Below, in pieces: positions 7,036 through 16,500 of a stretch of DNA of 43,543 nucleotides. The notes beneath the pieces are model-generated. The model ran no database searches. It was not told the DNA's origin and saw nothing but the letters and a program-made list of their open reading frames with translations. This stretch comes from DALYCO01 sp964535545 (GTDB lineage Bacteria > Patescibacteriota > Minisyncoccia > Phycocordibacterales > UBA9973). The stretch spans positions 1-43,543 of the forward strand of contig CAZHUT010000001.1 in the NCBI GenBank assembly GCA_964535545.1. Reading direction: 5' to 3'. The number at the start of each line of letters is the position of its first letter. Position 1 is the stretch's first letter. The translations under genes and the position numbers were made by a program.

Positions 7036-7995
7036 ATGGAAGGATTTGAAGGTATGCCACAGGGACAGGGTGATCAGGTTGAGACGGGCCAGAGTGTTTC
7101 TCGGGCGCCGCTTGGCCTATCAGGCAAAAACGCCAATCCGCATTCTATTCGCACGTTTCAAAGTGATCTAGCTGACACGATCAAGTCTGGTGAAGCTTCT
7201 TTGGTTAAAATCGCCATGGCGGAAAATGAGCGCCGGCAGAAAGAAATCGAAAATGTCGATCCCGCGTCAAAGAAAAACGTCATATATATCAGTGTGGGCA
7301 TTGCGCTTGTAGTCATCGCTCTTGGCGTAGTTTTTTATGCGATGTATCTCCGGATGCCAAAAGTTGTTCCAGTTGTAACTGAAAATCCATCAAGTATTCC
7401 TTCTGTGGTCAGAGTAGATAGTACCACTGGACTAAATGTAACCGGATTGACCCGCGACAATTTGCGCGAACAAATCGGCAAACAGTATACGAATGCGAGC
7501 CAAAAGATCAATACCGTTCAACGCATTCTTCCATTCACCCAGGGCACGACCAATGAACAGCATGTCCTAACAACTGAGGAATTTTTCAATGCAATCGAAT
7601 CAGTCGCACCTGGCCCATTGGTACGCTCATTTGATCCAACATTCACCATGGGAGTATATGCCTATAATGGAAGTGGATTGTTTTTAGCTTTTAAAACAAA
7701 TGCATATACTACGGCGTTAGCAGGCATGCTTGAGTGGGAACAAAGCATGTTTGATGAATTGTATAGCGTATTTGCCATTCCAACTTCGGGAGACAACGCC
7801 AAATTGTTCTCTGCTCAGTTCAAAGACGTCACCATCAAAAACCAGGACGCCCGAGCATTGCTTGATGCGACCGGCAAACCAGTACTTTTCTATACTTTTG
7901 TCGGGGAGGATAAGTCAACGCTTATCATTGCCGATAAGGATCAGACCCTACTTGAGATCCTGAACCGCCTCACCGCCAACACTTTGCGCCACTAA
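7036..7995 (+). CDS. Single-pass membrane protein of unknown function (319 aa)
   Basis: I do not recognise a family. An 80-residue Gly/Gln-rich and then charged N-terminal part, presumably cytoplasmic, is followed by one clear membrane helix (VIYISVGIALVVIALGVVFYA, about 82-103). The remaining 215 residues are predicted extracellular and contain segments resembling a globular domain with aromatic residues (SFDPTFTMGVYAY, LEWEQSMFDELYSVF, LFYTFVGEDKSTLIIAD). The start ATG at 7036 lies 7 nt after TATGAT (7023-7028). The gene stands alone between the pnp terminator and the DksA-like gene. It might be an envelope protein; nothing more specific can be supported. Confidence 0.7.
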   Translation: MEGFEGMPQGQGDQVETGQSVSRAPLGLSGKNANPHSIRTFQSDLADTIKSGEASLVKIAMAENERRQKEIENVDPASKKNVIYISVGIALVVIALGVVFYAMYLRMPKVVPVVTENPSSIPSVVRVDSTTGLNVTGLTRDNLREQIGKQYTNASQKINTVQRILPFTQGTTNEQHVLTTEEFFNAIESVAPGPLVRSFDPTFTMGVYAYNGSGLFLAFKTNAYTTALAGMLEWEQSMFDELYSVFAIPTSGDNAKLFSAQFKDVTIKNQDARALLDATGKPVLFYTFVGEDKSTLIIADKDQTLLEILNRLTANTLRH

Positions 7996-8002
7996 GTGAT
8001 CA

Positions 8003-8011
8003 TGCTACTAT
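8003..8011 (+). promoter_or_regulatory. Extended -10 of the DksA-like gene
   Basis: TGC followed by TACTAT, 6 nt before the ATG at 8018; it matches the TGnTATACT pattern recurring in the window. Confidence 0.5.
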
Positions 8012-8017
8012 AAGCCC

Positions 8018-8377
8018 ATGATTGATACACACGAATTCAAAGAAAAACTCGAGGCCGAAATGAAGACCTTAACTGACGAATTGGCAGGCATGGGTGTCAT
8101 GAACCCGACTGACAATTTCTGGGAGGCAGTTCCGCCACCAGTGAATGAAGGAGAAGATTCGGACGAAAATGATATGGCTGATCGCTTCCAGGCATACGAA
8201 GAGCGAACAGCTACTATCAAAACCCTCGGCAAGCGACTGCGCGATGTCCGTGCCGCATTGGAAAAAATTGAGAAGGGAACATTTGGCATCTGTGAAGTTT
8301 CCGGAGAACCAATTGAACTCGAACGCTTGCAGGCAAACCCTGCAGCGAGAACAAAGATTGAGTATACGGAACAATAA
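8018..8377 (+). CDS. DksA/TraR-family-like protein with a degenerate zinc finger
   Basis: This 119-aa protein has an N-terminal helical region (FKEKLEAEMKTLTDEL), an acidic middle (EGEDSDENDMADRF) and a C-terminal stretch GTFGICEVSGEPIELERLQANPAARTK. The latter follows the DksA/TraR consensus (YGxCxxCGxxIxxxRLxAxPxAxxCxxC). Of the four usual cysteines only C92 remains; the others are replaced by Ser, Lys and Tyr or are absent, so it probably binds no zinc. DksA-type proteins bind RNA polymerase through the secondary channel with a coiled coil tipped by acidic residues. Whether this protein does so is inference. It has its own promoter-like -10 and a GC-rich hairpin after the stop. Confidence 0.75.
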   Translation: MIDTHEFKEKLEAEMKTLTDELAGMGVMNPTDNFWEAVPPPVNEGEDSDENDMADRFQAYEERTATIKTLGKRLRDVRAALEKIEKGTFGICEVSGEPIELERLQANPAARTKIEYTEQ

Positions 8378-8390
8378 TTAGAGAAGATTA

Positions 8391-8418
8391 GAGCGGCGCC
8401 CTACGGGCGCCGCTCTTT
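8391..8418 (+). terminator. Terminator after the DksA-like gene
   Basis: An 11-bp perfect GC-rich stem, GAGCGGCGCCC with GGGCGCCGCTC, and a TAC loop, followed by TTTAAC. The T tract is short. Confidence 0.7.
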
Positions 8419-8453
8419 AACTTTCCTTCATCTTAAAACTGTATATTCCTCTC

Positions 8454-9989
8454 ATGTCATACGCCCGCATATATAGTGCTCAGCCATACTTGCTCGAAGG
8501 AAAAGTCGTCGCCATTGAAGTTGATCTTTCCAAGGGATTGCACGCATTCTCAGTCGTCGGACTGCCCGACAAGGCAGTCGAAGAAGCCAAAGACCGTATT
8601 AGTTCGGCAATCAAAAACAGTGGCCTCACATCTCCCAAAACAAAAAATCACAAAATTGTCATTTCGCTTTCGCCAGCGGATTTAAAAAAAGAAGGGTCAT
8701 ATTTTGATCTTGGCATGGCACTTGGGTATCTGCTTGCAGCGGAATTAGTTGAATTTGATCCCGAAGAAAAATTGTTTCTTGGAGAACTGGCTCTCTCAGG
8801 AGAAATCTTGCCGATCAAAGGAACATTAGCGCTTGCAGAAGCAGCACGAAGTCAGGGCATAAAAGAAATTTTTGTTCCAAAGAAAAATGCCGCTGAAGCG
8901 GCATTGATTGATGGCTTGAAGGTATATGGAGTAGCAACCCTGCGCCAAGTAATTGATCATCTGATGCCAGACAGAAAAAATCCGCAGCTTATTCCTCAGA
9001 CTGCAAAAACGAAAATAATCATATCATCTGCTTCTCATACTACTGATATGCGAGAGATTCGCGGACAAGAGGCGGCCAAACGCGGGTTAGAAATTGCAGC
9101 AGCCGGCGGACATAACATCGCCATGAGCGGACCACCGGGCACCGGGAAAACAATGCTCGCGCGTGGCTTTATCTCTCTGCTTCCAGAACTAACACTGAAC
9201 GAAATTTTGGAAGTAACCCGAATTCATTCAATTGCGGGAAATCTCGACGGCGCGCTCATTACTCATTCTCCGTTGCGGGCGCCACATCACACCGCATCAT
9301 ATGTTTCAATTATCGGAGGAGGAACGATACCTCGACCCGGCGAAGTAACATTGGCACACCGCGGAGTATTATTCCTCGACGAATTTCCTGAGTTCGACAA
9401 GCGCGTACTCGAGTCGCTGCGGCAACCACTTGAAGACAATGTGGTTTCTATCTCTCGAGCGCGCGGCTCTGCTCAATTCCCATCAAACTTCATTTTAGTT
9501 GCAGCTATGAATCCGTGCCCGTGCGGATACAAAGGATCAAAAATAAAAAAGTGCATTTGCACGAATACTGATCTGAGCAGATACAATCGGAGACTATCCG
9601 GACCAATACTTGATCGCATTGATCTGTGGGTAACGGTTGCGCCAGTTGAATACGAGCGTCTGATTGGCACAGTGGACGATGGAGAATCGAGCGAAGTGAT
9701 CAGCGCGCGAGTGAAACGAGCGCGCGAAATTGCATACGAAAGATTTAAAGACCACCCCAACAATATTAAGGTCAATACGGATATGCGAGCCAAAGACATC
9801 GCAAAATATATTTTTCTTTCACCAGAAGTAAGGGAATTACTACAAGATAGCGCAAAGAAACTACAACTATCAGGTCGAGCTTATCATCGGGTAATCAAAC
9901 TGGCTCGAACCATTGCGGATTTAGCTGGAAGCGCAGACATCGAAATCGGACATGTGTTAGAAGCAATCCAGTATCGACCAAAGATGTAA
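8454..9989 (+). CDS. comM: YifB/ComM family Mg-chelatase-like AAA+ ATPase
   Basis: At 511 aa it has the full architecture. The N-terminal ChlI-like domain (FSVVGLPDKAVEEAKDRI, LSPADLKKEGSYFDLGMAL) is followed by the AAA+ core with Walker A SGPPGTGKT (225-233, K232), Walker B GVLFLDEFPEF and the NPCPCGYKGS segment with nearby CIC. The C-terminal Mg-chelatase domain (YNRRLSGPILDRIDLWV, SGRAYHRVIKLARTIADL) ends it. ComM in Haemophilus and Vibrio is a hexameric helicase that promotes branch migration during natural transformation. Its presence fits DNA uptake by this cell, which ties in with the secretion-like cluster further on. Start ATG 8454 lies 6 nt after TATATT. It faces the M23 peptidase gene across a shared terminator. 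Confidence 0.93.
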   Translation: MSYARIYSAQPYLLEGKVVAIEVDLSKGLHAFSVVGLPDKAVEEAKDRISSAIKNSGLTSPKTKNHKIVISLSPADLKKEGSYFDLGMALGYLLAAELVEFDPEEKLFLGELALSGEILPIKGTLALAEAARSQGIKEIFVPKKNAAEAALIDGLKVYGVATLRQVIDHLMPDRKNPQLIPQTAKTKIIISSASHTTDMREIRGQEAAKRGLEIAAAGGHNIAMSGPPGTGKTMLARGFISLLPELTLNEILEVTRIHSIAGNLDGALITHSPLRAPHHTASYVSIIGGGTIPRPGEVTLAHRGVLFLDEFPEFDKRVLESLRQPLEDNVVSISRARGSAQFPSNFILVAAMNPCPCGYKGSKIKKCICTNTDLSRYNRRLSGPILDRIDLWVTVAPVEYERLIGTVDDGESSEVISARVKRAREIAYERFKDHPNNIKVNTDMRAKDIAKYIFLSPEVRELLQDSAKKLQLSGRAYHRVIKLARTIADLAGSADIEIGHVLEAIQYRPKM

Positions 9990-9999
9990 AACCAGGAAC

Positions 10000-10042
10000 A
10001 AAAGCGCCGCGGGCCAATTCATTGTGGCCCGCGGAGCTTTTT
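10000..10042. terminator. Bidirectional terminator between comM and the M23 peptidase gene
   Basis: CCGCGGGCCA (10007-10016) pairs with TGGCCCGCGG (10025-10034), extended after one mismatch by AAAGC/GCTTT. T runs follow on both strands (TTTTT on plus; TTTTGTT on minus). Confidence 0.85.
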
Positions 10043-10049
10043 AAAGTAT

Positions 10050-11189
10050 TTAAATTGTCTTCTTCAACATGTGCCCAAATGGATTCGCAGCACCGTGAAC
10101 TTCGAAGTGGAGGTGTTTGCCGGTTGCGCGTCCTGTTGATCCCATCAACCCAATAACCTGGCCCTGAGATACTACTTGTCCCGGCTCAACATCAACACGG
10201 CTCATGTGACCGTACAGTGTTTGAGTTCCGTTTGCATGATTGATAACCACGTAATCACCGAAGCCTCCATTCCAACCGGATCCCTTGGCGATAATAACGG
10301 TACCGGATGCAGCTGCAAGGATCGGAGTATCAACACCTTTTGGACATGCAATATCTACGCCGTTAGCACCGTGCAAATCCTGAGTTTCAATACAGCCATT
10401 TGTTGGCCGAGTATAGTAGCCAGCCAATGCGGGGCCATCATAACCAGGCTGGTAGCGAGTAGCGCCATACGCATAGAGTGGTAGTTTTGAATTCGTGCTG
10501 CCAGAACTGCTGCCCGAACTCTTGCTACTAGACGATGAAACCGGTGTACCCAATTCTGCTCCTGGAATAATAATATCCCGTCCTGCAACTAATTTACTAT
10601 CGAGCTCCAAGCCGTTAAATCGGCCGATTTCTTCAGGATCAACCTTGTATTTCTTAGCGATACCGCCAACTGTATCACCTTTCCTAATCGTATATTCAAT
10701 ACCTGAAACAGGAAGAATAACCAAAACCTGCCCTGGGGTAAGTTTGGCATTTTTATCAGAAAGATCGTTTGCCCAAACGATAGTTCCGACTGAGACCTTC
10801 AAGATTTTAGCGATCACTGGAAGGGTGTCTCCGCTTTTAACTACATAAGTATAGATATCAGCCGTTTCCGGGACATCATTGTCCGCAACATCGGCCTGTG
10901 TGCCAAGCGGTCCTGCTTGTGCCATCAGAGCGTCATTGCTGACAGTAATAATTTCTTCTTGATCAATTTTCGTCTGTGGGGCAGCAACAGATGCCTGTGG
11001 GAGTACGAGGGTCTGAGAATTCATGACCACTTCTGCCTTGTTGCTCTGCGCCTGGGCTTCCCCGAGACCAAAAACTGAGAGAATACTAGCCTGGGCCATG
11101 ACGGGGAAGAGTCCGACTGAGAGTATAGATTGGGCAACAAAAACAAGCTTTAGCATATAAAGCTTGGAAAATAAGGGCTTTTTCGCCAT
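10050..11189 (-). CDS. LysM-M23 peptidoglycan endopeptidase, exported
   Basis: This 379-aa protein starts with a hydrophobic export segment (about residues 10-35). Two LysM domains follow (YVVKSGDTLPVIAKILKV, about 113-160; YTIRKGDTVGGIAKKYKV, about 164-209), then a Ser/Gly linker and a C-terminal M23/LytM domain. The domain has H273 and D279 (HGANGVDIA), H328 (YGHMS) and H359-x-H361 (KHLHFEVH), so the zinc site is complete and the enzyme should be active. M23 peptidases cut peptide cross-links; with LysM they remodel the wall or assist division. I take the ATG at 11189; an in-frame GTG at 11207 would add six residues. Upstream lies a 355-bp non-coding region. Confidence 0.9.
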   Translation of the reverse strand: MAKKPLFSKLYMLKLVFVAQSILSVGLFPVMAQASILSVFGLGEAQAQSNKAEVVMNSQTLVLPQASVAAPQTKIDQEEIITVSNDALMAQAGPLGTQADVADNDVPETADIYTYVVKSGDTLPVIAKILKVSVGTIVWANDLSDKNAKLTPGQVLVILPVSGIEYTIRKGDTVGGIAKKYKVDPEEIGRFNGLELDSKLVAGRDIIIPGAELGTPVSSSSSKSSGSSSGSTNSKLPLYAYGATRYQPGYDGPALAGYYTRPTNGCIETQDLHGANGVDIACPKGVDTPILAAASGTVIIAKGSGWNGGFGDYVVINHANGTQTLYGHMSRVDVEPGQVVSQGQVIGLMGSTGRATGKHLHFEVHGAANPFGHMLKKTI

Positions 11190-11544
11190 AGGTGAGGCGC
11201 TAGGCACGTCTACCTGTGGGTCCTGGGGGGTTGTTTTTATAAGCCTATCAAAATGTACCTAGCCAAAATACCATTGAAATATAAGGCTAGAATACGTTAC
11301 GGGCACTCAGGTTCCCTCTAAACCTTACAAAATAAGGCTTTTTGGGTGACATCCATACGGGAAGTCGGACGATATTTATGAGAGTTTGTCCAACTGATTA
11401 AAGGGTAGCCCGATGGTGGTTTCAAGTCAATCTTGACCAATCCACAATATGTGGATAAAAAAAACCCCTCTTTTTTGACTATGCTATACTTTATTAAGCG
11501 ATTTTAATCACTTAATTACTTCGCTTCGGCGAATTTTACATTTT
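11190..11544. other. Non-coding region with inverted repeats and a DnaA-box palindrome
   Basis: No ORF or tRNA is convincing here. The region holds CTAGCC (11259-11264) pairing with GGCTAG (11285-11290); CCTTA-caaaa-TAAGG (about 11324-11338) followed by CTTTTT; and ATCCACA-ata-TGTGGAT (11440-11456), which includes a perfect DnaA-box match TGTGGATAA (11450-11458). Near the end a TTCGC-ttcg-GCGAA hairpin (11520-11533) sits in the leader of the next gene. On the reverse strand this is the leader of the M23 gene, so a cis-regulatory RNA is possible, but it matches no riboswitch consensus I can recognise. Confidence 0.5.
11482..11490 (+). promoter_or_regulatory. Extended -10 (TGCTATACT) upstream of the 103-aa gene
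   Basis: TGC plus TATACT with no clear -35. It predicts a leader of about 48 nt, longer than for most genes here, containing a UUCG-capped hairpin at 11520-11533. Confidence 0.6.
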
Positions 11545-11856
11545 ATGGATACATCATCAATGCGAGACTCGATCATTAAGACGTACCATCTCGAGGGGAT
11601 GGCTCCGGAAGAACAAAATAAAATGATCGACCAGATTGCTGGGATGATTTTCCAGTCTGTTCTCCTTCGCGTTGGTCCTAATATGAGTGAGTCAGACCAG
11701 GACACCCTTGAAAAGATGCTCGATGAGAATGCAGGCCCCGAAGAACTTCTTGGATTTCTTAACCAGTCCGTTCCAAACTTTGAAGCAGTCGTTGCCGAAG
11801 AGTCTGCCAAGTTCAAGCAGGAGAGCGACGACGTCATGAGCAAGATCAACTTCTAG
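11545..11856 (+). CDS. Small acidic helical protein (103 aa), DUF5663-like
   Basis: The protein is soluble, mostly helical and acidic: MDTSSMRDSIIKTYHLEG, PEEQNKMIDQIAGMIFQSV, SDQDTLEKMLDENAGPEELL. I think it resembles the short DUF5663 family found in Patescibacteria, but this is recalled from its look and not checked. It has no signal peptide, membrane segment or catalytic motif. It opens the block of large lineage-specific genes and may be co-regulated with them, though the next gene has its own promoter 3 nt after this stop codon. Confidence 0.7.
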   Translation: MDTSSMRDSIIKTYHLEGMAPEEQNKMIDQIAGMIFQSVLLRVGPNMSESDQDTLEKMLDENAGPEELLGFLNQSVPNFEAVVAEESAKFKQESDDVMSKINF

Positions 11857-11858
11857 TA

Positions 11859-11886
11859 TTGACTTTTTATAGTTCTATTATAGAAT
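11859..11886 (+). promoter_or_regulatory. Promoter of the 534-aa gene
   Basis: TTGACT (11859-11864), 16 bp, TAGAAT (11881-11886), ending 6 nt before the ATG at 11893. It predicts a leaderless or nearly leaderless mRNA. Confidence 0.65.
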
Positions 11887-11892
11887 ATAGAC

Positions 11893-13497
11893 ATGGAAGG
11901 TCCTGCTGAGCAAGGAAAACTCAAAAATGCAGCACCGAAGAAAACACTTAATGGTGTACTTCGGGGTTCATTTTCTGCGGCTATAACTTCAGAAAACAAA
12001 GGAAAGGAAGGTATCGTTGAATTTCTCTGCGCAGAAATCGAACCAAAGCTCAAAAAACTGATTGAGAAAAACAAGCTCACCGAAGAAGCGGTCACTAAGA
12101 TCCTCCGATCAAATGATCACATGATCAATACGGAAAACACGGACCGCATCCCAAAACTAACTACAGATATTCTGGCAAAAATTGAGGAACTGAAAAATAT
12201 ACAGGCTGCAGAGGAAGCACCGGCAGAAGACGCTACTGCAACTACAGAAACCGCAATTCCAAAGGCAGAAACGGAGGAACCGAAGAAGCAGCACAATCAC
12301 GGAAAAATCCAGAAAGTGGAGACGCTTTCTCCTGAAGCAAAACTTATCAAACAAATGGGCATTTCTGAAGGGAAGCTCGTGTTCACCCAGTACGCAGCAC
12401 CACTTCTCATAAAAAGTGTCGATTTGAAAAATGCGAAGGTTGTCGTAGAAAACGAAACCGGAGCGACGCTTGAGTTGTTTGTAAAAGGTATTGCTTCAAA
12501 CAAAGACAGTAGGTTTATTTCTTATCTGGTCCTTCGAAAGGGTAAACAAATGATTGCTGTTTCTCCAGAAATTCCCCAACTCAAGACAGCAAAGGATGGT
12601 GTTCAATTAGCCCTTGAGGATGGCAACGAAATCGATCTTGAAAACGGCGATACTTTTACTGATACAGAAGGGAAAGAATGGACTATTCAGGAAATCGCTG
12701 ACCAAGATGGATCGGTCGTGCTTGTCGTAACCGATTCCCAAAATAAACAGGATCAGATTATTGCTCTGACGAATTGGTATCGTAAAGACAAAAATGAGAT
12801 TCTGAAAACATTGGGAAACAAGCTCTCGCTAACGCGCCCAGAAAAGCAAGTTTCACCGGATGCATTCAAACAAGCAAACACAAAAGAACTGAAAACAAGA
12901 TTTCTGGATGAACTTCAATTTTCATACAAGGGAACAGTGGAATTTACCCTGAAAAAAGGTGAGGCTTATTGGGATGATGACAAAACAGCTTGGACGGTAA
13001 CAGCATTGAGGGAAACAGGCAATAAGAAATTAGTTACAATTAAGAATGAAGCGGGCGAAGAAAAGACATTGGAAGCTCACTCATTTGATTCGGAGCCAGG
13101 CTGGATGCAGCTCTATTCCAGCGAAGCTGATACCGGACATGCATTCAACCTTATACCAGAAGAACCTGCGCAAGCAACGACTCCAAAAATTAAACCTGAA
13201 AGTTTCTTCGAGCAAGATACGCAATTAGCGCTACCGCCGCACGAAGAGTCAATTGTCGAAGCCGCGGTTGAGCAAGAGAAAGAAGTTCCAGTTCACGTAG
13301 AACCAACTGTTGAGGAGGTAAAGGAAGAAGGGGCTGTGGAACCCGAATTGGTAGAAGACAGCACGGAACCGAAAGAAGAAGAGGAACTTTCCGAAGAAGC
13401 AAAGCGAAACAAAGAAGCAGATGATCTTGAAGCATTTCTTAAGCGAATGCAGGAAGCTGATGACCTCGAGAATTTTCTTAATAGTATGTTAGACTAA
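11893..13497 (+). CDS. Large acidic protein with repeated beta-type modules (534 aa), unknown function
   Basis: No known family is recognised and no signal peptide or membrane helix is visible, so it is probably cytoplasmic. The N-terminal 140 residues are charged and helical. The middle (about 150-420) contains at least two related modules: GDTFTDTEGKEWTIQEIADQ..VLVVTDSQN and GEAYWDDDKTAWTVTALRET..LVTIKNEAG. Their shared pattern G-x(3)-D-x(4)-W-T looks like a small beta barrel. The C-terminal 100 residues are Glu-rich low complexity, ending in two tandem copies of EADDLE(A/N)FL. The next gene starts 8 nt after the stop, so they are likely one transcript and may act together. Confidence 0.75.
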   Translation: MEGPAEQGKLKNAAPKKTLNGVLRGSFSAAITSENKGKEGIVEFLCAEIEPKLKKLIEKNKLTEEAVTKILRSNDHMINTENTDRIPKLTTDILAKIEELKNIQAAEEAPAEDATATTETAIPKAETEEPKKQHNHGKIQKVETLSPEAKLIKQMGISEGKLVFTQYAAPLLIKSVDLKNAKVVVENETGATLELFVKGIASNKDSRFISYLVLRKGKQMIAVSPEIPQLKTAKDGVQLALEDGNEIDLENGDTFTDTEGKEWTIQEIADQDGSVVLVVTDSQNKQDQIIALTNWYRKDKNEILKTLGNKLSLTRPEKQVSPDAFKQANTKELKTRFLDELQFSYKGTVEFTLKKGEAYWDDDKTAWTVTALRETGNKKLVTIKNEAGEEKTLEAHSFDSEPGWMQLYSSEADTGHAFNLIPEEPAQATTPKIKPESFFEQDTQLALPPHEESIVEAAVEQEKEVPVHVEPTVEEVKEEGAVEPELVEDSTEPKEEEELSEEAKRNKEADDLEAFLKRMQEADDLENFLNSMLD

Positions 13498-13505
13498 GAG
13501 CATAT

Positions 13506-16500
13506 ATGCCTAGCGAAAAATTCATCCAACCAACTGACATTGATATTTTTAGAAAGCGAATGTCAGCTCGACTAGAAGAGATTGATCCAACTATTTTGGA
13601 TGCAGTAATTAGTCCTGCTGATCGGGAAAAATTGCGAAAGGATGATCCGCTCAAGGAAGGCCTCGCCGTATATAAGGCACTGAAACTAAAATACAAAGAC
13701 GACACCACGCCTGAAGGAAAACTCTTGTTCCAAAAAGCGAACGAGCAGTTTGATCAGATCGCAGCGATAACAAAACACGCAATCTCTCTCAAACGAGACC
13801 CTGACGCAAAAATCAAAAAAGAAGACAAGTCGGTACAGCCAGAACCAAAAGTGGTTACACCTGTTGCACCAATAACTCCTGCTGTCGATCCCGCAGAAGA
13901 AGAAAGAAAGAAACGAGAAGCTGAGCGAATTCGACTTGAGGAAGAATTAAAGAAGGCTGGCTCAACAAAGGAAATTCTGGAAGCAAAAGAAAAAATGCGT
14001 CTCGAGGAAGAGAAAGCTGAGCGATATGAACTTTGGCTTGCGGCTGAGTTTTTGGAACAAAATGGTGTTTCAGAAGAAGAGATCAGCAAAATGACTCCAG
14101 GCGCGCGTATCGCACGTGCGAAAAAATTCGGACTTGAAGATACAGCAAAGCGAGAAGCTATCGCCAAAGAAGCAGGTATCCGTGGCAAGCGAGAGATTCT
14201 TTTTGCTCGCGAATATTTGTCACGCGAACATGGCTTTGATGAAGAAGCGCTTGGTAAGTTCGGCAATGCCAAAGAACTCATTGCCGAAGCAGAGAAGCGA
14301 GCTGGTGGCAAGAAAATTGCAGATATCGCATCCGAACTCGGACCGATCATTGACCAAGAGCGAAAGGAATACAAAGCAGCTTCAACCTCAGCTACTACCC
14401 CTGAAATTAATCGCATTCTCCGCGAAAAAGAGTCTCGTGAAAAACTTAACGCAATGCTGGATCGTGAAGATCTTGAAATCATCACCCACGATAATCCAGA
14501 CCTTGATGCTAACGCCGCCATTTACATATTGAAAGTTCTCGGCGGGGCGAAGAACAAAATTGGCAAAACTATTCCAAAAGGTTTAAAGACAAACGAGCCG
14601 GGTATTTTGCTCGACGTTGGTAAATCACATGACCTTCTTTCCCTTAAGGACGAGCAGGTTGAAATTAACCACCACCACCCTGACAAATGGATCAAGACTT
14701 CTAGCGCTGAAATTGCACTTGAAACTTTGAAAAAGCTCGGCCGAATTGAAAAGATTGAACCTTGGATGCGTGAATTCGTAAAGTTCGTTTCAGACATCGA
14801 CAACATGTCATATCCTCGACCAGCAAAGGGGACTGAACGTGAATGGTTTACAAACACGTACCCAAACACTCTTCTGGGTATGCAGCATGCGATGCCAGTG
14901 GAAGTGATCGTGGAATTTTTCAAAGATAAGAAAAATCCATATGAGCCATTTACGGACGCAGAGCTTCAGAAAAAATTCAAACCGATTGGCGGAACAAAAG
15001 AGCAGACTTTGGCAGATATGGTTGCTCATACAATGAAGCTTGCGGAATACAGCATCAAATCAACTGAATGGCACGAAAACCGCAGCATTGCTCTTGGCAG
15101 AAAAGTATATTCAAACGAGCTTGGAAAAGTACTTTACTACGAACCGGCATACAGTGGCGTGGATGCAAAAGGAAAACCGAAAGAAACAAATGACTCGAAG
15201 ATGCCAATTAAGCCTGCACATGTTGCATACATTCTCGGCTATGACTCATTTATCCGATCTGAATTGAAGGATAAAAAAGGCTATTTCATCTCGTGGCCTG
15301 ATCGCGACCTCAATCCACTCCGAAGCCGTATGGAGAAGAAAGATCCGAACGCTCTTATTGTTCGAGGTTCGATGATTTTAAATTACCCAGACAAAGATCG
15401 TGGCACAGACGGTGCTCATATCAATGAATATCAATTCTTGAACTATGTCGGTTTGAGCATTCTGAATGAAGAACAGACTGAAATCTCAGTTGAGTACCAG
15501 ACGCGACGTATTGTTAATTCTCAAAATAATATCAAAGGGAAAAAATATGAGAATAAGTTGAACACTGCTGCGACAATATTCAACCGCTACATAGATCGCG
15601 TTTCAGAAAACATCGCATTAGTGGAGGCTTCAATTGAAAAGAATAAAAACGACAAGAAAAAGGCGGGACAGAATGCAAAGCTAGCAGAAAAACTTAAAGT
15701 ACTCAGAAATGAAATGGCTTTGTGGCAGGCAAAGGTGGCAAAGATTGAAGAACTCCGTGGCAAGCCTGAATCTGAATTCAAGACTCTTTATGATGAAAGT
15801 AAATTGTCTAAGAAAGGTACGGCGGGAGAAGAAATCGAGGAAGAAGGCGATGTTGTTGATGAAGATGAAACAATCACCGGAGCTCCAACCATTACCTCAA
15901 AGAAAACTGGGCCAACAACACCCGGACCGAAGACTCCTGAAAAAACTCCACCGTCCACTCCTACTCCGGAAAGCTCAACCAAAAAAATCGAACACATTGA
16001 AACTATCAGTGATCTCGAAGTGCTCAAGGCACGATATATTGCCATTGAGCGTCAGCTTGCTGCTCCTGGTCCGGCAAACATCGAAGATTCACGACGCGAG
16101 TATCGCGAATTGATGACCGAGCACTACAATATCTGGGCACAGTACCAGTGGATCAAGAAAGGTAACGTCGGTACCGCGCCAACACCACTTACGTTCGATG
16201 AGTTGCGTCCTATCCTCCAGCAGGAAAAAGGAATTGCTTCGAAGGTAGCCGTATCCAATGCCGCACCAACGGGTAGTGAGGCCTCACCTTCGGCACGAAC
16301 AGAGACAAAGGAAGAGATTGTCCGACAGCGCGAAGCTGAATTTGATGAATACTATCCAGACTATCTACCTGACAACATCATGTTTGGCATATATTCAAAA
16401 GATAGCCGCGGCAATTTGACTCACGGCCATGTAGAAATTGAAATGGATGGTAAAGAATACGATCTCGAAGGACTGGAAAATCATCCGAAGGTAAAAGCAA

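Noticed and set aside
11341..11440. Possible tRNA because of a TTCAAGTC stretch resembling a T-loop
   Set aside because: No acceptor stem, anticodon stem or D-arm can be paired around it.
13754..14521. Long open frame (255 codons) on the minus strand inside the 1038-aa gene
   Set aside because: Ser/Arg-rich translation typical of the antisense of a Glu/Lys-rich gene; no promoter, and it would overlap a well-supported gene completely.
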